DNA of 64,000 bases from assembly GCA_025351425.1 (NCBI GenBank), contig JANXVY010000073.1, positions 38,065 through 102,064 of the forward strand, in the 5' to 3' direction. Both the position numbers and the translations under genes were made by a program. Origin of the DNA: Hyphomicrobium sp. Its GTDB lineage: Bacteria; Pseudomonadota; Alphaproteobacteria; Rhizobiales; Hyphomicrobiaceae. Below are positions 45,150 through 54,786 of this stretch, piece by piece. Each line of letters starts with the position of its first letter. The first letter of the stretch is position 1. The notes beneath the pieces are model-generated. The model was not told where the DNA came from. It was given only the letters and a program-made list of their open reading frames with translations, and searched no databases.

Positions 45150-45186
45150 TTCCCTTCCCCCTTTGCGGGGAGGGGGAGGGGTGAAG
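45150..45186. repeat. REP-like palindrome, diverged copy
   Basis: TCCCTTCCCCCTTTGCGGGGAGGGGGAGGGGTGAAG is a diverged member of the REP family, located just upstream of fba. Confidence 0.65.
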
Positions 45187-45230
45187 TACCAGGGCAACGT
45201 CCCTGGACCCAGACGATCCAGAGGAAACCC

Positions 45231-46313
45231 ATGGCCCGCATCACCCTTCGTCAGCTTCTCGACCACGCCGCCGAGCACAACTACGGCGTTCCCGCGTTCA
45301 ACATCAACAACATGGAACAGGCGCTGGCGATCATGGAGGCGGCGCACGCCACCGACGCGCCAGTGATCATCCAGGCGAGCCGCGGCGCGCGCAGCTACGC
45401 CAACGACGTGATGCTGAAGCACATGATGGACGCCGTGACGGAAATCTATCCCCACATCCCCGTCTGCGTGCACCTGGACCACGGCAACGAAGCCGCGACC
45501 TGCATGACCGCGATCCAGGCCGGTTTTACGTCGGTGATGATGGACGGTTCGCTCAAGGCCGACGGCAAGACCCCGGCCGACTGGGACTACAACGTCGCCG
45601 TCACGCGCCAGGTGACCGAGATGGCCCACCTTGGCGGCATCTCGGTCGAAGGCGAACTGGGCGTGCTCGGCTCGCTGGAAAGTGGCGAAGGCGAAGCCGA
45701 AGACGGCCACGGCGCGGAAGGCAAGCTCAGCCACGACCAGCTGATCACCAACCCCGACGAAGCGGTAAAGTTCGTCGCCGCGACCAAGGTCGACGCCCTC
45801 GCCATCGCGATGGGCACTTCGCACGGCGCCTATAAGTTCACCCGCAAGCCCGACGGCGCGATCCTCGCCATGACCGTGCTCGAAGAAATCCACGCCAAGC
45901 TGCCGAACACGCACCTGGTGATGCACGGCTCTTCGTCGGTGCCGCAGGACCTGCAGGATATCATCAACGCGTTCGGCGGCAAGATGAAGCCGACCTGGGG
46001 CGTGCCGGTGGAAGAGATCCAGCGCGGCATCAAGCACGGCGTGCGCAAGATCAACATCGACACGGACAACCGCATGGCGATGACGGGCCAGATCCGCAAG
46101 GTGCTGGCGGAAAACCCCGGCGAGTTCGACCCGCGCAAGTACTTGAAGCCAGCCATGGAAGCGATGGCCAAGCTCTGCAAGCAGCGCCTGCAAGAGTTCA
46201 ACACGGCCGGACAGGCGAGCAAGATCAAGCGCGTCGCAACGCCCGCCGAAATGGCCAAGCGCTACGCGAAAGGCGAGCTGGAACCGGTGTTCGGCGCCAA
46301 GAAGGCGGCCTGA
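45231..46313 (+). CDS. fba: Fructose-bisphosphate aldolase, class II
   Basis: A 360-residue zinc aldolase that interconverts fructose-1,6-bisphosphate with DHAP and glyceraldehyde-3-phosphate. Metal-site motifs: [13 protein letters not shown] (His), [11 protein letters not shown] (His) and VMHGSSSVP (His). The substrate loop [22 protein letters not shown] is present. Length and order are standard for the IIA/IIB long type. It is followed by thiE, as in other Hyphomicrobiales. Confidence 0.97.
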   Translation: MARITLRQLLDHAAEHNYGVPAFNINNMEQALAIMEAAHATDAPVIIQASRGARSYANDVMLKHMMDAVTEIYPHIPVCVHLDHGNEAATCMTAIQAGFTSVMMDGSLKADGKTPADWDYNVAVTRQVTEMAHLGGISVEGELGVLGSLESGEGEAEDGHGAEGKLSHDQLITNPDEAVKFVAATKVDALAIAMGTSHGAYKFTRKPDGAILAMTVLEEIHAKLPNTHLVMHGSSSVPQDLQDIINAFGGKMKPTWGVPVEEIQRGIKHGVRKINIDTDNRMAMTGQIRKVLAENPGEFDPRKYLKPAMEAMAKLCKQRLQEFNTAGQASKIKRVATPAEMAKRYAKGELEPVFGAKKAA

Positions 46314-46517
46314 TCTAGGGCATAGGGTCCCGGGGACAAGTCCCCTGGCCTTCACTTGCTGTATCAGGCAGCAGGCACCTGCGAAATCTGGTCGATGGCG
46401 CGCTGCCCCGCGAAGGTCCTTGCATCCAAACATTTTTGACTTCATCCAGCTGCAAACCGCAGCTGGCGGCGGACCCCGGTCCAGATTTTGGCCGTCAGAC
46501 TTCGAAAGGAACCACAC

Positions 46518-47198
46518 GTGGCGGCATCTGAGCCCGCAGGGCTTTATCTCATCGTCGAAGCGATGACCGGGCATGCAGCGCTCGAGCGGCTGAAGGCAGC
46601 GCTGTCGGCGGCACGGATCGCGAGTGTGCTGATCGCGGGCGAGAAGCTGGATGCGGCCTCCGCTCGCCCCTTCGTGGAACTGATCCAGTCGCACGACGTG
46701 GCGGCGCTGATCGATGGTGATGCGCAGCTCGTGCGCACGCTGCGGGCGGACGGGGTACACCTGCGCGCGAGCAAAACGCTGGAAGCCGATGTGACGGAAG
46801 CGCGCGAGGTGTTGGGTACGCGCTATATCGTAGGCGCCGAGGCGGCGTCGCGCCACGATGCAATGATGCTGGGCGAACAGGGCGCGGATTACGTGGCTTT
46901 CCCGCCGGGGCCCGCGCATGGCGATCCGGCCAGCTTGGGCGGCAGCGATGCGCCGGCAGAATACGATCAGGCGGAGTTCGTGTCCTGGTGGGCTGAAATC
47001 TTCGAGCTGCCGTGCGTGGCGTTCGATGTGGCAAGCCTGGAGGAGGCAGCCGCCATGGCGAAGGCCGGAGCGGATTTCGTGGCCGTTCGCGTGCCCGCGA
47101 GCGGGTCTCCCGCCGATATCCAGGAGCAGGTGCGCGCTGCCGCCGCAGCGCTTCAGGCGCCACAGGCCGCGACGAACGGAACGCCTGCCATAATTTAG
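46518..47198 (+). CDS. thiE: Thiamine-phosphate synthase-like protein
   Basis: A 226-residue TIM-barrel protein of the ThiE family. GLYLIVEAMTGH, VAALIDGDAQLVRTLRADGVHLRAS (the GVHL motif), EQGADYVAFPPGPA and AGADFVAV fit the family pattern, although some binding residues look less strictly conserved than in E. coli ThiE. It would couple HMP-PP with thiazole phosphate to give thiamine phosphate. Start GTG 46518 follows AAAGGA by 8 bases. Position after fba is typical in Hyphomicrobiales. Confidence 0.82.
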   Translation: MAASEPAGLYLIVEAMTGHAALERLKAALSAARIASVLIAGEKLDAASARPFVELIQSHDVAALIDGDAQLVRTLRADGVHLRASKTLEADVTEAREVLGTRYIVGAEAASRHDAMMLGEQGADYVAFPPGPAHGDPASLGGSDAPAEYDQAEFVSWWAEIFELPCVAFDVASLEEAAAMAKAGADFVAVRVPASGSPADIQEQVRAAAAALQAPQAATNGTPAII

Positions 47199-47270
47199 GT
47201 CCTATGATCGGCTGTTGAAGTCCAGTCCCTCCCGAAGCGAGAGACGATCTTGGCCGGCATGGAGACATCG

Positions 47271-48362
47271 ATGAACTATGCGTCCGCCATCGTGGCGCTT
47301 GTAATGGCGGGCATCGCGACCGCCGCCGCAGCGCAAACCAAGCCGCAAGCCAAAGCGCCAGCCGCAACTCCAACGCCAGCCAAACCGGCCCCGGCGGCAA
47401 GCGCGTCAAAGGAAGCGGCCAAGGATACGTCAAAGCCCGTCGCAGACGCGTGCGTGATGAAACTTCTCGCGGCCCGCACCGCGCAAACGACGCTCGCAAG
47501 CCCGGCCTCCGCCGAGCAGGAGCAAGCCTATCTCGCCTACGAGCAGGGCAAGTATCAGACCGCGCTGTCGCTGGCCGAAGCGGCCGCCGGGCGCGGCAAC
47601 CCGCAAGCCTATGCGCTCGCCGGCCGCATCTACGACGAGGGCCAGGGCGTGCCCAAGGACCCCATCATCGCCGCCCGCTGGTACGCCCGCGGCGCGGAAC
47701 TCTGCGATGTGCCAGCCCTTTTTGCCTATGGCCTGATGCTGGCCGAAGGCCGCGGCGTCGGCAAGGACCGCTTGGCGGCAGGCGAGATGCTGGAGAAAGC
47801 CGCCATCAGCGGCCACGCCCTCGCGAATTATAACCTCGGCCTGCTGTTCCTGAAAGGCGACGGCAAACCCGAAAACCCGTATCGCGCCGCCCAGCACATC
47901 CTGTATGCCGCCGAAAAAGGCGTCGCCGCCGCCCAGTACGACATCGGCAGCCTGTATCAGGCGGGCGTGGGCGTACCGGTGGACGGCGTGGAAGCCTCGA
48001 AATGGCTGAACCGCGCCGCAGCGGCCGGCAACACGGCGGCGCAATACGACTATGCGGTGATGCTGCTGAAGGGCTTAGGGCTGGAAAAGGACAAGCCCAA
48101 GGCCGTCGATTACATGATGGCGGCGGCCGAAAAGGGCCTGCCGGGTGCGCAAAACCGCCTCGCCCACATGCTCAAAGAGGGCGTGGGCGTGGAAAAAAAC
48201 CAGGTCCAGGCCATCAAGTGGCGCGCGCTCGCACAAAAGGGCGGCGTGGTGGATGAGACGCTCGACGCCGAACTTGGCAAACTCTCCAAGGCCGACCGGC
48301 AAACGGGCGAAAAAGCAGCCCTCGAATGGGCCGAAAAGAAACAGGTCGGCAAGCCGGAGTAG
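47271..48362 (+). CDS. Exported Sel1-repeat protein
   Basis: A 363-residue protein with signal peptide (VALVMAGIATAAAAQ) and a low-complexity Lys/Ala/Pro linker, followed by six to seven Sel1-like repeats such as AYALAGRIYDEGQGVPKDPIIAARWYARGAEL and AQYDIGSLYQAGVGVPVDGVEASKWLNRAA. These are solenoids that act as protein scaffolds. ATG 47271 is preferred because GGAGA is close upstream. The protein resembles ExoR-type Sel1 regulators of Hyphomicrobiales in layout, but its role is not established here. Confidence 0.88.
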   Translation: MNYASAIVALVMAGIATAAAAQTKPQAKAPAATPTPAKPAPAASASKEAAKDTSKPVADACVMKLLAARTAQTTLASPASAEQEQAYLAYEQGKYQTALSLAEAAAGRGNPQAYALAGRIYDEGQGVPKDPIIAARWYARGAELCDVPALFAYGLMLAEGRGVGKDRLAAGEMLEKAAISGHALANYNLGLLFLKGDGKPENPYRAAQHILYAAEKGVAAAQYDIGSLYQAGVGVPVDGVEASKWLNRAAAAGNTAAQYDYAVMLLKGLGLEKDKPKAVDYMMAAAEKGLPGAQNRLAHMLKEGVGVEKNQVQAIKWRALAQKGGVVDETLDAELGKLSKADRQTGEKAALEWAEKKQVGKPE

Positions 48363-48368
48363 GCACGT

Positions 48369-48450
48369 CCCCCTCTCCCCGCGCCTGCACTCCGCGGGGA
48401 GAGGGTCGGGGTGAGGGGCGGAAACGCGTGAGGGTCGGGGTGAGGGGCGG
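48369..48450. repeat. REP-like palindrome with duplicated tail
   Basis: CCCCTCTCCCCGC ... GCGGGGAGAGGGTCGGGGTGAGGGGCGG followed by a second copy of the tail (GAGGGTCGGGGTGAGGGGCGG). It lies directly after the Sel1 gene. Confidence 0.85.
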
Positions 48451-48572
48451 CCGGGCGAAAAACGCATGCGCCTAGTTTTTAGGCACAACCGGGCGCACAG
48501 CAGATTGGGGCAAATCCTGCGAGAAGACGGAAAAAACCTGGAAAAGGCGCGGAGCAGACCGCGAAAAGGTGT

Positions 48573-50099
48573 CTAGACAGCAGGCTTTGCCAGCGCAAAC
48601 AGCCCCGTTAACACACGCGGAAGTTGGTCCGGCAGGTCCTCGGCGATGAGGCCGGGACCGAACGCATTGGCAACTTCACCGTGCATCCAAACCGCCGCAC
48701 ACGCAGCCTCGAACGGCGGCATCCCTTGCGCCATCAGCCCGGTGATGAAGCCCGCCAGCACGTCGCCAGACCCGGCGGTGGCGAGCCACGGCGGGGCATT
48801 GTCGTTGATGGCGGCCCGCCCGGCGGGACTGGCGATGACGGTATCGGCGCCCTTCAACACGACGACCGCGCCGGTGAGTCTCGAGGCGGCCCGCGCCCGC
48901 TCGAGCTTAGAGCCTGATAAGCCATGGAAAAGCCTGCGGAATTCGCCTTCGTGCGGGGTCAGGACGATAGGCCGGCCGGCGGCCTGGATGGCGGCGAACA
49001 GCTCCTGCGAGCGGTCGGGGTCGCCCTCGGTAAGCGGGGCCGCGAACGCCGACAGCGCATCGGCATCCAGCACCACCTTGGCAGCTTTCTGAACAACGGC
49101 CAGAACGCGCGCCCGCGCGGTGTCGGTGCGCCCAAGCCCCGGCCCGATCAGCACCGGATCGGCATCGGAATGGAGGCTGGAGAGGATCGCGGTTAGCCCC
49201 GCCGTATCGGCGAACGGCTTGATCATGATGGCGCTGAGCTGCGCGGCATTGATGGCGAACGCGTCGATGGGCGACGCCAGCGTCACGGCCCCCGCGCCAG
49301 CCCGCAGCGCGCCCCGTGCCGCAAGGCGTGCAGCCCCCGTGCAGTGGGCCGGCCCCGACACGACGACGGCATGCCCGCGCGCGTATTTGTGGCTCTCGCT
49401 CCACGGCCACGGGAAGCGCTCCAGCCATAACGGCGGGGCATTCGAGAAGGTTTCACAGGGCAGCTCGGCCAGAATTTCCGGCGGCATGCCGATGTCGGCG
49501 ACGACGACCTGCCCACAGAGCCCGCGTCCCGGCAATAGCAGGTGCCCCGGCTTACGACGGAAGAACGTCAGGGTGCGGGTAGCTTCGATCACCGGTCCAG
49601 CCGGCGCGCCCGTGTTGCAGTCGAGACCGCTCGGCACGTCGACGGCGAGGATGGGAACGCCGCAGCTGTTGGCGGCCTCGATTGCGTGTGCCGCACGTCC
49701 TGCGACGGCTCGAGTGAGACCCGCACCGAAGAGCGCATCGACGATCAGGCCGGCATCAAGGCATGCCGGCGGCATCGGCTCGACGTCACCGGTCCAGCGC
49801 CGGGCCATTTCGGCCGCGTCGCCCTTGAGGCGAACCACATCGACGGTGCAGGCAAGGCGCACGTTGTATCCGCGCTCGCGCAGGAGGCGGGCCGCAACGA
49901 AGCCGTCGCCGCCATTGTTACCGGGTCCGCACAGCACGGAGATCCTGGCTCCGGGCGCGACCATGGCGGTGGCCTCGTCGGCGACCGCCCGGCCGGCATT
50001 TTCCATCAATGTCGGTGACGGCACGCCCGCAGCCACCGCCAGCGCATCGGCTCGCGCCATTTCCTCGGCCGTAAGCAAAGCGAGTTCAGCGGCAATCAT
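48573..50099 (-). CDS. nnrD: Bifunctional NAD(P)H-hydrate repair enzyme
   Basis: A 508-residue fusion of epimerase (NnrE/YjeF_N, about 1-210) and ADP-dependent dehydratase (NnrD/carbohydrate-kinase fold). The first domain shows SPTLMENAGRAVADEA, CGPGNNGGDGFVAARLL and DALFGAGLTRAVAG. The second shows GHAVVVSGPAHCTGAARLAARGA, LDADALSAF, LTPHEGEFRRLF and ATAGSGDVLAGFITGLMAQG. Together they repair hydrated NADH and NADPH. Complete. The gene start abuts a RIME-like element. Confidence 0.95.
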   Translation of the reverse strand: MIAAELALLTAEEMARADALAVAAGVPSPTLMENAGRAVADEATAMVAPGARISVLCGPGNNGGDGFVAARLLRERGYNVRLACTVDVVRLKGDAAEMARRWTGDVEPMPPACLDAGLIVDALFGAGLTRAVAGRAAHAIEAANSCGVPILAVDVPSGLDCNTGAPAGPVIEATRTLTFFRRKPGHLLLPGRGLCGQVVVADIGMPPEILAELPCETFSNAPPLWLERFPWPWSESHKYARGHAVVVSGPAHCTGAARLAARGALRAGAGAVTLASPIDAFAINAAQLSAIMIKPFADTAGLTAILSSLHSDADPVLIGPGLGRTDTARARVLAVVQKAAKVVLDADALSAFAAPLTEGDPDRSQELFAAIQAAGRPIVLTPHEGEFRRLFHGLSGSKLERARAASRLTGAVVVLKGADTVIASPAGRAAINDNAPPWLATAGSGDVLAGFITGLMAQGMPPFEAACAAVWMHGEVANAFGPGLIAEDLPDQLPRVLTGLFALAKPAV

Positions 50100-50205
50100 C
50101 TAGAGCATTTTCCGTCGAAGTGGATACCGGTTCGTCGCAGAAAATGCGACAAAATCAAGAACCTGGAGCAAAATTCCGATTCCGTAGGATCGGAATTTGC
50201 TCTAG
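50100..50205. repeat. RIME-like element (copy D)
   Basis: The cleanest copy: CTAGAGCATTTTCCGTCGAAG left border, GCAGAAAATGCGACAAAATC partner, and ACCTGGAGCAAAATTCCGAT ... GGAATTTGCTCTAG right module. It begins one base upstream of the nnrD start codon. Confidence 0.9.
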
Positions 50206-50358
50206 GGTTCTGCTCTGACTACTTTTGATGCATATTGACTTATTTTTAGGCTTGTAGCCCATTTTATGGGCACGACTCAAGCCCGTGAGGTGGGTGTAGA
50301 CCTAAGAGATCGGCCCCAACCCGCTGATTTGGAGTGTCTTTCAAAATGGCTAACGATT

Positions 50359-50374
50359 TGGCACACGACATGCT
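50359..50374 (+). promoter_or_regulatory. Candidate sigma-54 promoter of glnB
   Basis: TGGCACACGACATGCT matches TGGCACG-N4-TTGCW at 10 of 12 fixed positions, with GG and GC exactly 12 bases apart. It lies 89 bp upstream of the glnB ATG, which fits NtrC-activated glnB transcription. No clear NtrC palindrome was found upstream. Confidence 0.75.
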
Positions 50375-50376
50375 AA

Positions 50377-50802
<426 letters not shown>

Positions 50803-50833
50803 AATAGCCGGCTTGAAGGATTTTTTTCGCCGG

Positions 50834-50915
50834 AGCGCACGCCGCTTCGGGGAAAATGTGCGCTATAACGAAATCTAGCGGCGCCACCGATTCCGCTGGA
50901 TCGGATATCGCTCAA
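50834..50915. repeat. Degenerate RIME-like element (copy E)
   Basis: GCGCAC ... GTGCGC pairs around GGGGAAAAT; then ATCTAGCG and CCGATTCCGCTGGATCGG echo the right module of the intact copies. It sits in the glnB-glnA gap and has lost close match. Confidence 0.55.
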
Positions 50916-51021
50916 GAGCAGACGGAAGCGCCGACGGATCGATCCCTCCGGAGTGCCGGCAGGGATGGGGCGGCAATGATCGACTAACGAAAATACCGAC
51001 CGACGAAACAGGGGAGTTGTT

Positions 51022-52431
51022 ATGAAGAACGCGAGTGATGTCCTTAAGTTGATCAAGGACAAGGACGTGAAGTTCGTCGACCTGCGCTTTACCGACACCA
51101 AAGGCAAGATGCAGCACGTTACGGCCGACGTGAGCTGCTGCGACGAAGCCATGTTCACAGAAGGCTACGCCTTCGACGGCTCCTCGATCGCCGGCTGGAA
51201 GGGCATTGAAGCGTCGGACATGCTGCTGATGCCTGAACCCTCGTCGGCGCACATCGATCCCTTCTTTGCCCAGACGACACTTGCAATTTTCTGCGACGTG
51301 CGCGAGCCATCGACCGGACAGGCCTACGACCGCGACCCTCGCAGCATGGCCAAGAAGGCCGAAGCCTACATGATGTCGCTCGGACTCGGTGACGCCGTCT
51401 ACTTCGGGCCCGAAGCCGAATTCTTCATCTTCGACGACGTCCGCTTCTCGACCGACACCTACAAGTGCGGCTTCTCGGTGGACTCATCCGAACTGCCGTC
51501 GAACTCCAACACCGAATACGAAATGGGCAATCTTGCCCATCGCCCGCGCATCAAGGGCGGCTACTTCCCGGTGCCCCCGATCGACAGCTGCCAGGACATC
51601 CGCTCGGAAATGCTCTCGGTCCTGACCGAAATGGGCGTGGTCGTTGAAAAGCATCACCACGAAGTTGCATCTGCCCAGCACGAACTCGGCGTGAAATTCG
51701 GCCCGATGATCCAGATGGCCGACCACATGCAGATCTACAAATACGTGGTCCATCAGGTCGCCCAGGCCTACGGGAAGACGGCGACCTTCATGCCCAAGCC
51801 AATCTTCGGCGACAACGGCTCGGGCATGCACGTCCACCAGTCGATCTGGAAGGGCGGCCAGCCGATGTTTGCCGGCAACAAGTATGCCGACCTTTCGGAA
51901 ATGTGCCTGTTTTACATCGGCGGCATCCTCAAGCACGCCAAGGCCATCAACGCCTTCACCAACCCGCTGACCAATTCCTACAAGCGTCTGGTCCCGGGCT
52001 ACGAAGCGCCCGTGCTGCTGGCCTATTCCGCCCGCAACCGCTCCGCCTCGTGCCGCATTCCGCACGTGACGAGTCCCAAGGCAAAGCGCATCGAAATCCG
52101 CTTCCCCGATCCCGGCGCGAACCCCTATCTCGCGTTCACCGCCATGCTGATGGCTGGCCTCGACGGCATCAACAACAAGATCCATCCGGGCGAGCCGATG
52201 GACAAGAACCTGTACGATCTGCCGCCGGCTGAACTGGCCAAGATCCCGACCGTTGCAGGCAGCTTGCGCGAAGCCCTCGATTGCCTCGACAAGGACCGCG
52301 CGTTCTTGAAAATGGGCGGCGTGATGAGCGACGACATGATTGACGCTTACATCGAACTGCGCATGGCCGAGAACATGCGCTACGAAATGACCCCGCACCC
52401 GGTCGAGTACGACATGTACTACTCGGTCTAA
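51022..52431 (+). CDS. glnA: Glutamine synthetase type I
   Basis: A 469-residue dodecameric GSI that makes glutamine from glutamate, ammonia and ATP. Motifs: [47 protein letters not shown], the ATP-binding [19 protein letters not shown], and the adenylylation site NLYDLPPAE with Tyr 398. Full length. GGGGAG precedes ATG 51022. With glnB it forms the standard nitrogen-control pair. Confidence 0.98.
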   Translation: MKNASDVLKLIKDKDVKFVDLRFTDTKGKMQHVTADVSCCDEAMFTEGYAFDGSSIAGWKGIEASDMLLMPEPSSAHIDPFFAQTTLAIFCDVREPSTGQAYDRDPRSMAKKAEAYMMSLGLGDAVYFGPEAEFFIFDDVRFSTDTYKCGFSVDSSELPSNSNTEYEMGNLAHRPRIKGGYFPVPPIDSCQDIRSEMLSVLTEMGVVVEKHHHEVASAQHELGVKFGPMIQMADHMQIYKYVVHQVAQAYGKTATFMPKPIFGDNGSGMHVHQSIWKGGQPMFAGNKYADLSEMCLFYIGGILKHAKAINAFTNPLTNSYKRLVPGYEAPVLLAYSARNRSASCRIPHVTSPKAKRIEIRFPDPGANPYLAFTAMLMAGLDGINNKIHPGEPMDKNLYDLPPAELAKIPTVAGSLREALDCLDKDRAFLKMGGVMSDDMIDAYIELRMAENMRYEMTPHPVEYDMYYSV

Positions 52432-52450
52432 CTGACCCTCATATGAAACG

Positions 52451-52480
52451 AAAAGGCCCGAAGCGATCCGGGCCTTTTTT
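52451..52480 (+). terminator. Rho-independent terminator after glnA
   Basis: AAAAGGCCCG pairs with CGGGCCTTTT across an 8-base loop and is followed by T residues, 19 bp after the glnA stop. Confidence 0.93.
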
Positions 52481-52580
52481 GCTTTAGGGCGTGCTGCAAA
52501 GTCCCGCTGATGAGCCCGGCAATTTACCCTGGCTCCTCGACGTTACTTTCCCACACACCGGCCATCTGACATAAAAGGCG

Positions 52581-53381
52581 ATGCAACAGCCAACGGACGA
52601 TCCCGCAGTCAAGGCCGCCATCGCGCGCGCCTACGAGGTGTCCCAGCCTTACAAGGCAGCAAGGCCGTTGACTATCTGTCATTGCGCCCTCTGCTTGGAC
52701 GACGATACCGAAAACCTGCTGCTCGACCCTCCGCTGCATGAAATCGACAGATTCGAACTTGCAGCGTACGCCAGCGCGATTCAAGCCGATGGGTCGAACA
52801 TCGAAGTCCAGAACGAACTTCGGTATTTTTTGCCCCGATTCTTAGAGCTCATCGCCAAAGGGGAAGAGGTTCACTTTGCCGATCCTTGCCTAGCACATCA
52901 CCAACTCGGCCTCATCGACTACCGCAACCTGTGGCCCGCTAACGAGGTCAAAGCCATCGACGGGTTCTTCGAGGCGCACTTGTCTCGTCACCTGAGCCAA
53001 CCCATCGGATGGACCACGACGCACCACGGCAAACCGTTGGCTTACTCAATTGTAGCCGATCAACTCTGCCTTGCCTCCTATGGCGGCGGCGACATTCCAG
53101 CCTGTCTGAAGCTCTGGGACCGCCACCCCAACCCCACAGCGGTCCAGCATCTGGCCGTAACTGTCGACGGCTGGCTTTGCGTTAGCGACGGCAAGCTCAC
53201 CGTCTCGTCGCAAGCCTTCTGGACCGATCGTCCCGAAGACAGTGCCCTCGTTATCGATTGGCTCTCCCGCTCCCAAAATGCCGATCGCCTGCGCGACCGC
53301 CTCCCGCCCGGCGCCTCCCCCGAACTTGCGGCCCTCTTCGCTTCCGCCGAAACCATCGTCAGCCCACCCTCACACGGCTAA
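52581..53381 (+). CDS. Conserved hypothetical protein, 266 residues
   Basis: A soluble protein with CHCALCLDDDTENLLLD near residue 33, where three Cys/His residues could bind a metal or be structural, then LRYFLPRFLELIAKGEEVHF and VTVDGWLCVSDGKLTVSS. No signal peptide or TM helix. The family is not recognised. ATG 52581 is the first start of a long frame, though the ribosome site is weak. Confidence 0.7.
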   Translation: MQQPTDDPAVKAAIARAYEVSQPYKAARPLTICHCALCLDDDTENLLLDPPLHEIDRFELAAYASAIQADGSNIEVQNELRYFLPRFLELIAKGEEVHFADPCLAHHQLGLIDYRNLWPANEVKAIDGFFEAHLSRHLSQPIGWTTTHHGKPLAYSIVADQLCLASYGGGDIPACLKLWDRHPNPTAVQHLAVTVDGWLCVSDGKLTVSSQAFWTDRPEDSALVIDWLSRSQNADRLRDRLPPGASPELAALFASAETIVSPPSHG

Positions 53382-53448
53382 ATGCGAGGCCCTGACGACG
53401 AACACCAAAATCTGATGTATAATACAGGCTCCCCCTCAAAGGCCCCCT

Positions 53449-54210
53449 ATGACCCTTGATCCCATCGGTATTGTTGGAAGCGGCCCGGTCGCTGCGGCGA
53501 TGGTGGCGCGGGTGGCGTCGGCCGGCGTGCGGGTCGTGTATTACGGCCTGCCGGAAGCACCTGTGCAGGGCAAAAAACTGCGCATCGAACGCGCCCCCAA
53601 TCTGTTCGATCTCGCGAGTGAATGCGAGGTCGTGATCGCCGCCTACGACAGTCACAAGGCACTGCGGGCTGCCCTGACCGGCGACCATGACCGGCCCGGC
53701 CTCCTCGGCGCGATGCGGCCGGGCGCATTATTGATAGACGCCAGCGAGGGCCTGCCGGACGAAACCCGCCGCCTCGCGGGTCAGCTTGCTGCCGGTGCCA
53801 TTGGACTTGTGGAACTGGCGGTGTTGGGTGGGGCGGACGGCATCGCGGAGGGCAAAGCCCGCATCTTCGCCGGCGGCTTTGGCGAACACATCGTTCGCGT
53901 AACATCGGCTCTGACCTGCCTCGGCAGCTTGAAACGGATCGGCCCGCAAGGCAGCGCGCGCATGTATGTCGCCTTGTCCGAAAGCGTCCGTGCGGCCTAT
54001 CACATCGCCCTTGCCGAGGCGCACGATATAGCCGCGGCAAGCGGTTTCGTGCCCGAAGAACTTGCGGCGCCGCCGCTCTCGAACGAGGAGCAGGCCCAAT
54101 TGGCTGCCTCTGTAAATCAAGCGCTCGCACAAGCCCAGGGCACTCCCGCCCCTCTCTTAACGGCCCTGGCGGACGTGTTAGGGCAGTCAAATGCCGTCAG
54201 GCAGCCTTGA
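53449..54210 (+). CDS. NAD(P)-binding beta-hydroxyacid dehydrogenase-like protein
   Basis: A 253-residue protein with an N-terminal Rossmann motif GIVGSGPVAAAMVARVASAGVRVVYYG and the family middle region ALLIDASEGLPDE ... GLVELAVLGGADGIAEGKARIFAGG, as in 3-hydroxyisobutyrate and 6-phosphogluconate dehydrogenases. The catalytic helix normally reads GxxGxGxxxK; here it is GPQGSARMYVALSE, with Val in the Lys position. It may be an inactive or differently acting member. Its last 14 bp overlap the next gene on the opposite strand. Confidence 0.8.
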   Translation: MTLDPIGIVGSGPVAAAMVARVASAGVRVVYYGLPEAPVQGKKLRIERAPNLFDLASECEVVIAAYDSHKALRAALTGDHDRPGLLGAMRPGALLIDASEGLPDETRRLAGQLAAGAIGLVELAVLGGADGIAEGKARIFAGGFGEHIVRVTSALTCLGSLKRIGPQGSARMYVALSESVRAAYHIALAEAHDIAAASGFVPEELAAPPLSNEEQAQLAASVNQALAQAQGTPAPLLTALADVLGQSNAVRQP

Positions 54211-54517
54211 GGCTCTCATACCGGGCGTTCAGACTTGCCTTGGCGGTCATGGCTCTAAGCTCGTCCAACCCTGTGTAGGCCGCTTGGCGTAATTTTTCAT
54301 CCCGCGGCTTCAACGCGTGCAGCGCGGCAATGCAGCGGCTGTCGGCATATGCAATAATGACTTCGCGCGCACGTTCGGCGGCGCACCTTTGGAAAAAGTC
54401 GAGTTCCAGGAAATACAGCGTGTTGACGATCAACGCCGACGCCCCCGAAACTTCATGATCCCACAGTTGGCAACCACGGTCAGCGCGTTCCAAAACGGCC
54501 TCGACACTTGCAAACAT
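54197..54517 (-). CDS. Hypothetical protein under a CtrA box
   Basis: A 106-residue helical protein (EAVLERADRGCQLWDHEVSG, IVNTLYFLELDFFQRCAAERAREVIIAYADSRC). It has no recognised family, signal or TM helix. A perfect TTAA-N7-TTAA site lies 51 bp upstream of the ATG at 54517. ATG 54547 is also possible. Its 3' end overlaps the dehydrogenase gene by 14 bp. Confidence 0.7.
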   Translation of the reverse strand: MFASVEAVLERADRGCQLWDHEVSGASALIVNTLYFLELDFFQRCAAERAREVIIAYADSRCIAALHALKPRDEKLRQAAYTGLDELRAMTAKASLNARYESLKAA

Positions 54518-54567
54518 AATGCTCCCCTCTACGCAAACTAAGCCCAACTAACCATGGGCGAAGGGAG

Positions 54568-54582
54568 TTAAACTTTGGTTAA
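54568..54582 (-). promoter_or_regulatory. Perfect CtrA-type box
   Basis: TTAAACTTTGGTTAA matches the TTAA-N7-TTAA recognition site of the cell-cycle regulator CtrA exactly. It lies upstream of the minus-strand 106-residue gene. Confidence 0.65.
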
Positions 54583-54590
54583 CCTTGCGC

Positions 54591-54731
54591 GTCGCGATCC
54601 GGCCGTGGCGGACCCGACGACAGAAACGGCGTCGCGCTGCCGCAGCGACGCGCCAACGGATAACCCTGTCGCGATCCGGCCGTGGCGGACCCGAAGACCG
54701 CAATAGCCTTCCGCTGCTGCAGCGACGCGGA
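54591..54731. repeat. Two direct repeats of about 62 bp
   Basis: Each copy begins GTCGCGATCCGGCCGTGGCG and ends CAGCGACGCG. Copy 1 is about 54590-54651, copy 2 about 54669-54731. The first 31 bases are near identical; the centre diverges. They lie between the CtrA box and the TPP riboswitch. Function unknown. Confidence 0.75.
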
Positions 54732-54786
54732 CATAAAAGCCCGAAAGCGGCTTGCATTGATCATCCAGTGAGGCAATATAACGGTT

